From CAIMDX01 sp041652155 (lineage in GTDB: Bacteria > Patescibacteriota > Minisyncoccia > Minisyncoccales > JAQTVQ01), in the NCBI GenBank assembly GCA_041652155.1, contig JBAZHV010000026.1, positions 1 through 9,459 on the forward strand: DNA of 9,459 nucleotides, in the 5' to 3' direction. This document shows, piece by piece, positions 1 through 3,945 of this stretch. The position numbers were made by a program, and so were the translations under genes. How positions within the stretch are numbered: the first letter of the stretch is position 1; each line of letters starts with the position of its first letter. The notes under the pieces are model-generated. The model was not told the origin of the DNA and did no database searches. It saw only the letters and a program-made list of their open reading frames with translations.

Positions 1-88
1 TCTTCTGCTTTCAAGCCTGTAAACTTAATGGCCTGGACCGACTCTCGGGCGGGTCCTTACAATTTTAACATATCTTTCGGGATCGCAA
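1..88. other. Left edge, no gene seen
   Basis: I see no coding region or RNA gene here. The only structure is a short inverted repeat, GGACC (about 36-40) with GGTCC (about 53-57). The tRNA series to the right is transcribed towards this edge and ends at the terminator that follows. Confidence 0.4.
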
Positions 89-118
89 CAAAAAATCGGG
101 CTTTCGCCCGATTTTTGT
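89..118 (-). terminator. Intrinsic terminator after tRNA-Phe
   Basis: An 11-bp perfect stem (91-101 with 106-116) has a TTTC loop and is flanked by an A-run on one side and a T-run on the other. It can therefore end transcripts on either strand. Read on the minus strand it lies just after tRNA-Phe and closes the tRNA-Leu/Val/Phe series. Twenty bases of its left flank and arm (85-104) recur at 9207-9226. Confidence 0.85.
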
Positions 119-122
119 AACT

Positions 123-198
123 TGGTGCCGAGGTCCGGAATCGAACCGGAATTTGACGATTTTCAGTCGTCCGCCGTGACCGACTTGGCTACCTCGGC
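123..198 (-). tRNA. tRNA-Phe (GAA)
   Basis: The minus strand folds into a complete cloverleaf: 7-bp acceptor stem GCCGAGG/CCTCGGC, D stem GCC/GGC, anticodon stem GACGA/TCGTC with loop CTGAAAA (anticodon GAA, Phe), and T stem TCCGG/CCGGA with TTCGATT loop. The discriminator is A at 126, and CCA is encoded at 125-123. It is the last tRNA of the minus-strand series. An AT-rich stretch with TATAAT (minus, 207-202) abuts its 5' end, but is too close to be a convincing promoter. Confidence 0.97.
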
Positions 199-265
199 AA
201 AATTATAATTTTAATTTCTTTTGAATTTTATCTTATTTCTTCAGGGTCAACAACTCCGGCTCGTT

Positions 266-290
266 TATTGGCATATTCCCCCGGCCAATA
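266..290. repeat. Inverted repeat between tRNA genes
   Basis: TATTGGC (266-272) and GCCAATA (284-290) form a 7-bp stem with an 11-base loop between tRNA-Val(UAC) and tRNA-Phe. No T-run follows on either strand, so it is more likely a processing or spacer hairpin than a terminator. Confidence 0.4.
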
Positions 291-295
291 ACCTA

Positions 296-370
296 TGGTG
301 GGCGCTAAGGGAATCGAACCCCTGACCTACTCGGTGTAAACGAGTCGCTCTACCGCTGAGCCAAGCGCCC
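296..370 (-). tRNA. tRNA-Val (UAC)
   Basis: The minus strand forms a standard cloverleaf with acceptor stem GGGCGCT/AGCGCCC and anticodon stem ACTCG/CGAGT. The loop TTTACAC gives anticodon UAC (Val, reading GUA and by wobble other GUN codons). The T arm carries GGTTCGATTCC. The discriminator is A at 299, and CCA is encoded at 298-296. A TATAAT (minus, 376-371) touches the 5' end and more likely reflects an AT-rich leader than a functional -10. Confidence 0.97.
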
Positions 371-447
371 ATTATATAAATGCCAACAGGTAAATTGGCG
401 CCTGTCGGCCTCCGGCCGGTCTGATCTTCGAGCACCGCTCAAAAATG
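371..447. other. Hairpin-rich spacer between tRNA genes
   Basis: The spacer between tRNA-Leu and tRNA-Val contains three small inverted repeats: GCCAA/TTGGC (382-386, 395-399), CGGCC/GGCCG (406-410, 414-418) and GAGC/GCTC just before tRNA-Leu. None has a proper T-run, so co-transcription of the flanking tRNAs with internal processing is the simplest reading. Confidence 0.35.
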
Positions 448-530
448 TGGGCGAGGTGGGATTTGAACCCACACGACCTTGCGGTCACAACCCCCTCAAA
501 GTTGCGTGTCTGCCATTTCACCACTCGCCC
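448..530 (-). tRNA. tRNA-Leu (GAG)
   Basis: This is a class II tRNA with a long variable arm (TGACCGCAAGGTCGT). The acceptor stem is GGGCGAG/CTCGCCC and the T arm GTGGG/CCCAC has loop TTCAAAT. The anticodon stem is CAACT/GGTTG, and its loop TTGAGGG gives anticodon GAG (Leu, codons CUC/CUU). The discriminator A is at 448. The next bases are CAT, so CCA is not encoded and must be added by a CCA-adding enzyme, unlike the neighbouring Val(UAC) and Phe genes. Confidence 0.95.
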
Positions 531-547
531 CTTTAGCTTGCGACATC

Positions 548-588
548 TTCTCATTTTGCCTGCCGTATTGCGTCAGGCAAAATGAGAA
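548..588. repeat. Long perfect inverted repeat after rplS
   Basis: Perfect 15-base arms (548-562 and 574-588) flank an 11-base loop. The structure sits between the rplS stop codon and tRNA-Leu(GAG). The arm contains an A/T run (CATTTTGCCTG) but no T-run follows the stem on the minus strand. It is not a textbook terminator. It may protect the rplS 3' end or separate the mRNA from the downstream tRNA. Confidence 0.7.
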
Positions 589-604
589 TCGTCTTAGGCT
601 TAAA

Positions 605-1012
605 TTAAGCCTTTGGCTCTTGAGAATCAACCTCGGCTTGAGGAGCCTTGGCTGGCGCGATCACTCCCTCAACTTTTTTGAGCTTGGCTCTTTTTCCTCG
701 AGCATCTCTCAAGTAATAAAGTTTTGATCTTCTGACCTTGCTCTTCTTTGTCACTTCTATTTTTTCAATAACGGACGAATGGATCGGAAAGATCCTCTCC
801 ACCCCTACTCCGGAAGCGACTTTGCGTACAGTGATGGTTGCAGATATTCCTTTACCGTGTTTGTGCGCCAAAACCAAACCTTCAAATATCTGTATTCTCT
901 CTTTGCTCCCCTCCTTAACCTTCTGGTGAACGCGAACGGTGTCGCCGGTTTGGATCTCGGGCAGATCTTTTTTCTCGTAGGACTGCAAAAATTTTTCTAC
1001 TTTCGACAACAT
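605..1012 (-). CDS. rplS: Ribosomal protein bL19
   Basis: Large-subunit ribosomal protein L19, which sits at the 30S/50S interface. The 135 residues are slightly longer than the usual ~115 because of an Ala/Glu-rich C-terminal tail. The conserved core is clear: an N-terminal helix (MLSKVEKFLQSYE), GDTVRVHQKV, FEGLVLAHKHGKG, the FPIHSSVIEKIEV strand and the basic RSKLYYLRDARGKRAK segment. The start is ATG. It lacks a good Shine-Dalgarno sequence (A-rich AAAAAAAGT precedes it), and a TATAAT at minus 1036-1031 would leave a leader of only about 12 bases. The gene stands alone, without the rpsP-rimM-trmD partners of many bacteria, between tRNA-Val(GAC) upstream and tRNA-Leu(GAG) downstream. Identification is secure. 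Confidence 0.97.
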   Translation of the reverse strand: MLSKVEKFLQSYEKKDLPEIQTGDTVRVHQKVKEGSKERIQIFEGLVLAHKHGKGISATITVRKVASGVGVERIFPIHSSVIEKIEVTKKSKVRRSKLYYLRDARGKRAKLKKVEGVIAPAKAPQAEVDSQEPKA

Positions 1013-1030
1013 ACTTTTTTTATTAAATTA

Positions 1031-1036
1031 ATTATA
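1031..1036 (-). promoter_or_regulatory. Possible -10 box for rplS
   Basis: A consensus TATAAT on the minus strand lies 18 bases before the rplS start. No convincing -35 hexamer is seen 16-18 bases upstream, so the assignment is tentative in this AT-rich region. Confidence 0.3.
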
Positions 1037-1069
1037 ATTTCTATTAGCTAAAAACCTTCTAAACGACAG

Positions 1070-1083
1070 CCGGCTTTTGCCGG
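1070..1083. repeat. Short hairpin between tRNA-Val and rplS
   Basis: CCGGC and GCCGG form a stem with a TTTT (plus) or AAAA (minus) loop. On the minus strand it follows tRNA-Val(GAC) and could weakly end that transcript, but only short T clusters follow. Confidence 0.35.
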
Positions 1084-1149
1084 ATAGTCTAAGCATCAGA
1101 CAGATCGCCTATAATGGTTTATATCGACTTTCCCTGCTTCTCTCTACGG

Positions 1150-1221
1150 TGGGCGGTATAGGACTCGAACCTATAACCTTTCGCACGTCAAGCGAACGCT
1201 CAGCCATTGAGCTAACCGCCC
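1150..1221 (-). tRNA. tRNA-Val (GAC)
   Basis: The minus strand gives a full cloverleaf: acceptor GGGCGGT/ACCGCCC, D stem GCTC/GAGC, anticodon stem TTCGC/GCGAA, T stem TATAG/CTATA with loop GTTCGAGTC. The anticodon loop TTGACGT gives anticodon GAC (Val, codons GUC/GUU), complementing the UAC isoacceptor at 296-370. The discriminator is A at 1150. The following bases are CCG, so CCA is not fully encoded. Confidence 0.96.
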
Positions 1222-1412
1222 CTTTTTAATCGGTCCAAGGATGATTGCCAAGCCAGAGCCTTTCCGCCGCCTCAAAAACCTCACATATCTTTAATAACCT
1301 ATATTCCCAAAAATTTCCAGCCCCCCCCTGCGGATTTCCGCCGATTTTTCATATATCGAAGCCTGTTCTTGCAACACGACCCGAATGGCCAAGCCGCCAA
1401 TATCTCTGCGAG
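1222..1412. other. Spacer between tRNA-Val and the tRNA-Ile nest
   Basis: No gene is supported here. It contains a C-run (1321-1328), a small palindrome GCGGATTTCCGC near 1331-1342, and no promoter that I trust. Reading frames across it and into the tRNA region exist only because the tRNA sequences lack stops in those frames. Confidence 0.5.
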
Positions 1413-1450
1413 GGGCGCAGATGGACTCGAACCATCGACCCCCACTTTAT
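1413..1450 (-). other. tRNA-Ile(UAU) 3' half, outermost
   Basis: These 38 bases are identical to the 3' part of the intact tRNA at 1593-1666, from within the anticodon (ATAAAGTGG) through the variable loop and T arm to the acceptor strand TGCGCCC. The partner 5' half is at 1759-1795. The base after the acceptor is C instead of the discriminator A, and no CCA follows. Confidence 0.9.
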
Positions 1451-1470
1451 GTCCCGCTCGCTAGCGGGAC
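1451..1470 (-). repeat. Junction hairpin of the outer insert
   Basis: A perfect 8-bp stem (GTCCCGCT/AGCGGGAC on the minus strand) with 4-base loop AGCG directly precedes the 3' half. Together with IR1 and the anticodon stem it makes a three-way junction with a GC linker. Its 3' strand GCGGGAC is conserved in the inner insert. Confidence 0.85.
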
Positions 1471-1472
1471 GC

Positions 1473-1492
1473 GCCGAAAATATTCAGAACCC
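1473..1492. repeat. IR1, left arm
   Basis: These 20 bases are perfectly complementary to 1739-1758, which abuts the outermost 5' half. In RNA the pair would hold the outer split tRNA halves together across the nested copies. Confidence 0.92.
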
Positions 1493-1501
1493 TTACATTG
1501 C

Positions 1502-1539
1502 GGGCGCAGATGGACTCGAACCATCGACCCCCACTTTAT
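1502..1539 (-). other. tRNA-Ile(UAU) 3' half, middle level
   Basis: These 38 bases are identical to the outermost 3' half and to the matching part of the intact tRNA. The partner 5' half is at 1695-1731. The base after the acceptor stem is G in place of discriminator A, and CCA is not encoded. Confidence 0.9.
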
Positions 1540-1566
1540 GTCCCGCACCCTACGTGGTGCGAGGCG
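1540..1566 (-). repeat. Junction hairpin of the inner insert
   Basis: On the minus strand CTCGCACC pairs with GGTGCGGG (one G-U pair) around a 6-base loop. An outer G-C pair beyond a C/A mismatch extends the stem. It ends in GCGGGAC directly before the 3' half, as in the outer insert, and the same GC linker separates it from IR2. Sequence changes relative to the outer hairpin largely keep pairing. Confidence 0.75.
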
Positions 1567-1567
1567 C

Positions 1568-1585
1568 ATCCAATTTTTAAAATCT
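1568..1585. repeat. IR2, left arm
   Basis: These 18 bases are perfectly complementary to 1677-1694, which abuts the middle 5' half. The sequence is unrelated to IR1 but occupies the same position in its insert. Confidence 0.92.
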
Positions 1586-1592
1586 TCTTAGG

Positions 1593-1666
1593 TGGGCGCA
1601 GATGGACTCGAACCATCGACCCCCACTTTATAAGAGTGGTGCTCTAACCGACTGAGCTATGCGCCC
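1593..1666 (-). tRNA. tRNA-Ile (UAU), intact central copy
   Basis: The cloverleaf is complete: acceptor GGGCGCA/TGCGCCC, D stem GCTC/GAGC, anticodon stem CCACT/AGTGG, T stem GATGG/CCATC with TTCGAGT loop, discriminator A at 1593. The anticodon loop CTTATAA gives UAU, reading the Ile codon AUA directly. Most bacteria instead use a CAU anticodon modified to lysidine by TilS. CC but not CCA is encoded (bases after A are CCT). It sits as the loop of the IR2 helix, so cutting out this tRNA at its two ends would leave the flanking halves joined only by that helix. Confidence 0.95.
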
Positions 1667-1676
1667 ATAATATATC

Positions 1677-1694
1677 AGATTTTAAAAATTGGAT
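1677..1694. repeat. IR2, right arm
   Basis: Perfect complement of 1568-1585. In tRNA sense it begins directly after the anticodon bases of the middle 5' half. Confidence 0.92.
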
Positions 1695-1731
1695 ATAAGA
1701 GTGGTGCTCTAACCGACTGAGCTATGCGCCC
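1695..1731 (-). other. tRNA-Ile(UAU) 5' half, middle level
   Basis: These 37 bases are identical to the 5' part of the intact tRNA (acceptor, D arm, anticodon 5' strand through CTTAT). The split is inside the anticodon. The partner 3' half is at 1502-1539. Confidence 0.9.
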
Positions 1732-1738
1732 ATAAATC

Positions 1739-1758
1739 GGGTTCTGAATATTTTCGGC
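1739..1758. repeat. IR1, right arm
   Basis: Perfect complement of 1473-1492. In tRNA sense it directly follows the outermost 5' half, with no unpaired base. Confidence 0.92.
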
Positions 1759-1795
1759 ATAAGAGTGGTGCTCTAACCGACTGAGCTATGCGCCC
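1759..1795 (-). other. tRNA-Ile(UAU) 5' half, outermost
   Basis: These 37 bases are identical to the other two 5' halves, beginning at the mature 5' end GGGCGCA and stopping inside the anticodon. It is the first element of the locus to be transcribed, 44 bases after the ftsH stop codon. The partner 3' half is at 1413-1450. Confidence 0.9.
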
Positions 1796-1798
1796 GCG

Positions 1799-1830
1799 AA
1801 TCGGGCCGGTAAAAAACGGCCGGCCCGATT
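1799..1830. repeat. Hairpin between ftsH and the tRNA nest
   Basis: Perfect 11-base arms (1799-1809 and 1820-1830) flank a 10-base loop that holds the T6 run (minus strand). No T-run follows the stem, so termination is doubtful. It may mark the ftsH mRNA 3' end while allowing read-through into the tRNA locus. Confidence 0.7.
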
Positions 1831-1838
1831 GAATAAAA

Positions 1839-3746
1839 TTAGTACTTTCCTTTCTTCGCTTTAACAACTGGTTTTTTTCCCGCCGTTTCTTTAACGGGTT
1901 TCTTTGAAAGCATTCTTTCAAACTCTTCTCTTTCTATTGTCTCTTTTTCTATTAAAATTTTTGCGATATTGTCCAAATCCTTTCTATTCTTCGTCAAAAT
2001 GTCCTGAGCTGTATCTTGGGCTTCTTCTATCAATTTTTCGACTTCCTGGTCTATCTTAAAAGCGATCTCATTGGAATAATTGCGCGCAGATTCAAATTCC
2101 TGGCCCAAGAACGGAGATTCCTCCTTGACCCCGAAGGATATAGGGCCGAGAGCGGACATGCCGTAATCTTTGACCATTTTCCTGGCCAGCATCGAAGCTT
2201 TTTCCAAATCGTTGCTTGCTCCGGTAGTGATTTCGTTAAATTCCAATTTCTCCGCGCATCGTCCCGCCAACAGCACGGACAATTCGGTCATAAATTCCGA
2301 TCTGCTCTTCATCATGCTGGCCTCCTTGGGCATTTTTAAAGTGTAACCGGCGGCCATGCCTCGGGCAATTATCGAAATTTTCCTGACGGGTTGTGAATAC
2401 GGTAAAAGCGTGGCGGCCAAAGCATGTCCCGCTTCGTGGACAGCGGTGATCTTCTTTTCCCTGTCGGATAGAATATGGCTCTTTCTTTCCGGCCCGAGCA
2501 AAACCTTCTCTATCGATTCCAAAAATTCTCTCTGAAAAACCTGGGTTTTGTTGCGGCGCGCGGCCAATAAGGCTGCTTCGTTGGCGACGTTGGCCAATTC
2601 AGCTCCTGAAAATCCGGGGGTCCTTTCCGCTACCTCTCTCAAGGTAACATCCGGAGACAATGGTTTACCGCGGCTATGGATTCTTAAAGCTTCTTCTCTT
2701 TCATTCACATCGGGAAGATCCAAGATTATCTTGCGGTCAAAACGGCCCGCCCTTGATAATGCCGGGTCCAAAACATCCGGACGATTCGTGGCGGCCAAGA
2801 TGATAAGCTTGTCATTCGGCTCAAAGCCGTCCATTTCAGTAAGCAATTGATTGAGGGTTTGCTCCCTTTCTTCATGCCCGCCGCTGATGCCGGTGCTTCT
2901 CACTTTGCCGATGCTGTCCAGTTCGTCAATGAATATCAAGCAAGGCTGATGTTTCTTAGCGGTAACAAACAGATCTCTTATTCTGCTGGCCCCCACTCCC
3001 ACGAAAAGTTCGACGAGGGAAGATCCCGCGATAGAGATAAAAGGAACTTTGCTTTCGCCCGCGACGGCTCTCGCCAGCAAGGTCTTGCCTGTTCCGGCAG
3101 AACCGACCAGCAAAACTCCTCTCGGGATCCTGGCTCCCATTTGCAAATATTTTTTAGGATTTTTAAGAAAATCCACTATTTCCTCCAACTCCTCTTTGGC
3201 TTCTTTCAATCCTGCGACATCCTTGAAAGTGACTCCTTCTTTCGGGCCGCCCTCCGCTCCAAAAAGCCTGGCGCGAGCTTTTGTAAAATCGAAGGTCTGC
3301 ATCGCTCCGCTCTTCGCCTGCTTGAACATCATAAAGAAAAACACTCCCAAAAGCAGAATGGGCAAAAGGCCGCTTATCAAAAGAGGGGCAAGCCATGACC
3401 AAGTGCTGTTATCTTCCTTCGCTTCAAAATTGAACTTGGCCAGATTATCTTTGTTCGCTCCAAGGTTGACAAGCGTTTGGGAAAGAGAAGAATCTACCTC
3501 CTTTTTCGCGACCGCTTTAGTATCATCAGTATAAATGACGTTTACCTTGTCGCCAGTAACAGTGATCTCCTTGATCCTGCCATCCTGATTAATATCGCGC
3601 ACTAATTGAGTTATGGATATCTCGGCCGGAGCTTGCTCGGTCGATGAGCCAAAAAGGCCCGACACCGCTGCCAAAGCTAAAAAGATCAAAGAAACGATAA
3701 GAGCGTTTTTGATTAAATTGGAAACCAACCCTTTTGGAGCCTTCAT
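1839..3746 (-). CDS. ftsH: ATP-dependent zinc metalloprotease FtsH
   Basis: Membrane-anchored AAA+ protease that unfolds and degrades membrane and short-lived cytosolic proteins as a hexamer. The 635 residues match the family's usual length. In order: transmembrane helix 1 (~10-32), a short extracytoplasmic domain, transmembrane helix 2 (~117-141), AAA+ module (~170-400) and M41 peptidase. Visible motifs are Walker A GSAGTGKT (215-222; usually GPPGTGKT), Walker B IFIDE (271-275), pore loop FVG (248-250), and the second region of homology with R332/R335. Zinc ligands are HEAGH (437-441) with D513 as likely third ligand. The C terminus is a Lys-rich tail. The ATG start has no Shine-Dalgarno sequence of its own; it overlaps the stop of a 12-codon leader ORF inside a perfect palindrome, suggesting translational coupling. 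Identification is secure. Confidence 0.98.
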   Translation of the reverse strand: MKAPKGLVSNLIKNALIVSLIFLALAAVSGLFGSSTEQAPAEISITQLVRDINQDGRIKEITVTGDKVNVIYTDDTKAVAKKEVDSSLSQTLVNLGANKDNLAKFNFEAKEDNSTWSWLAPLLISGLLPILLLGVFFFMMFKQAKSGAMQTFDFTKARARLFGAEGGPKEGVTFKDVAGLKEAKEELEEIVDFLKNPKKYLQMGARIPRGVLLVGSAGTGKTLLARAVAGESKVPFISIAGSSLVELFVGVGASRIRDLFVTAKKHQPCLIFIDELDSIGKVRSTGISGGHEEREQTLNQLLTEMDGFEPNDKLIILAATNRPDVLDPALSRAGRFDRKIILDLPDVNEREEALRIHSRGKPLSPDVTLREVAERTPGFSGAELANVANEAALLAARRNKTQVFQREFLESIEKVLLGPERKSHILSDREKKITAVHEAGHALAATLLPYSQPVRKISIIARGMAAGYTLKMPKEASMMKSRSEFMTELSVLLAGRCAEKLEFNEITTGASNDLEKASMLARKMVKDYGMSALGPISFGVKEESPFLGQEFESARNYSNEIAFKIDQEVEKLIEEAQDTAQDILTKNRKDLDNIAKILIEKETIEREEFERMLSKKPVKETAGKKPVVKAKKGKY

Positions 3747-3781
3747 AATTTAAGTTGCTGACGCGCGGAGAGAAGATGCAT
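3743..3781 (-). CDS. 12-codon leader ORF overlapping the ftsH start
   Basis: The frame encodes MHLLSARQQLKL and ends in TGA that overlaps the ftsH ATG as ATGA. It has a well-placed Shine-Dalgarno GGAG (3790-3787) five bases before its ATG, whereas ftsH has none. Both the Shine-Dalgarno and start lie in the palindrome at 3762-3795. A role as a translational on-ramp for ftsH is inference. Confidence 0.45.
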   Translation of the reverse strand: MHLLSARQQLKL

Positions 3782-3795
3782 CTTCTCTCCGCGCG
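3762..3795. promoter_or_regulatory. Perfect 34-bp palindrome in the ftsH leader
   Basis: The two 17-base halves are exactly complementary with no spacer, centred at 3778/3779. As RNA it would form a long hairpin with a tiny TGCA loop that hides the leader ORF's GGAG and ATG. It lies 15 bases before the ftsH start. It could be a cis-acting translation switch (for example temperature-responsive) or a dimeric repressor site. No T-run follows, so it is not an ordinary terminator. Confidence 0.7.
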
Positions 3796-3945
3796 AATTT
3801 TAATATACCGCTTTTAGAACGAGAACGGATTTATTAACCTGGCGGAATGCCCTACGCAGCTGCGTGAGTATGAAGCCAGTCCGCAACGCAGCGATAACGG
3901 ACGGAGGGTCAACAGCTATACGGCGCAAAACGCGCGGCAATTAGC
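3796..3945. other. Structured spacer between S1 and ftsH
   Basis: No gene. It contains CTGGC/GCCAG (3839-3843, 3875-3879) enclosing the palindrome ACGCAGCTGCGT (3854-3865), then TCCG/CGGA repeats. On the minus strand this follows the S1 stop and may form its 3' hairpin, although a T-run is lacking. Confidence 0.4.
3802..3807 (-). promoter_or_regulatory. Possible -10 box for ftsH
   Basis: TATATT (minus 3807-3802) would place the transcript start near 3795, exactly at the edge of the palindrome. The -35 region is poor, so this is tentative. Confidence 0.35.

Larger units (their letters stand above)
1413..1795 (-). other. Nested tRNA-Ile(UAU) locus: one whole copy inside two split copies
   Basis: In tRNA sense (minus strand) the order is: 5' half 1 (1795-1759), arm of IR1, 5' half 2 (1731-1695), arm of IR2, intact tRNA (1666-1593), other arm of IR2, hairpin, 3' half 2 (1539-1502), other arm of IR1, hairpin, 3' half 1 (1450-1413). 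All 5' halves (37 bases) and all 3' halves (38 bases) are identical, and each ends exactly at the mature tRNA terminus and within the anticodon. The halves overlap by AT, like a 2-base target duplication. The inner insert is 155 bp (1540-1694) and the outer 308 bp (1451-1758). The inserts may be introns, a small mobile element carrying a spare tRNA, or the spacers of split tRNAs. The locus follows ftsH; no convincing separate promoter is visible, so read-through from ftsH is likely. Confidence 0.9.

Noticed and set aside
202..207. TATAAT as promoter of tRNA-Phe (and 371-376 for tRNA-Val)
   Set aside because: The hexamers lie 0-3 bases from the mature tRNA 5' ends, so transcription would start inside the tRNA; they are more likely AT-rich leaders.
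1245..1591. Open reading frames across the tRNA region on the plus strand, with repeats such as DGLEPSTPTL and WTRTIDPH
   Set aside because: These are antisense readings of the repeated tRNA-Ile 3' halves. The apparent protein repeats come entirely from tRNA sequence, and there is no start context or domain.
1451..1758. Group I intron or hammerhead ribozyme in the tRNA inserts
   Set aside because: Non-tRNA sequence per insert is only about 80 bases, the inserts do not end in G as group I introns do, and the hammerhead core (CUGANGA plus GAAA) is absent.
1413..1795. CRISPR-like or plain tandem repeat array
   Set aside because: The repeat units are tRNA halves with mirror-ordered nesting and unique complementary spacers, not regularly spaced direct repeats.
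1709..1921. Minus-strand frame overlapping the end of ftsH and the 5' tRNA halves
   Set aside because: It runs through the ftsH 3' end in another frame, a hairpin and tRNA halves, so it has no independent support.
3049..3534. Long plus-strand frames opposite ftsH
   Set aside because: They are antisense shadows of a clearly conserved ftsH and have no recognisable domain or ribosome-binding site.
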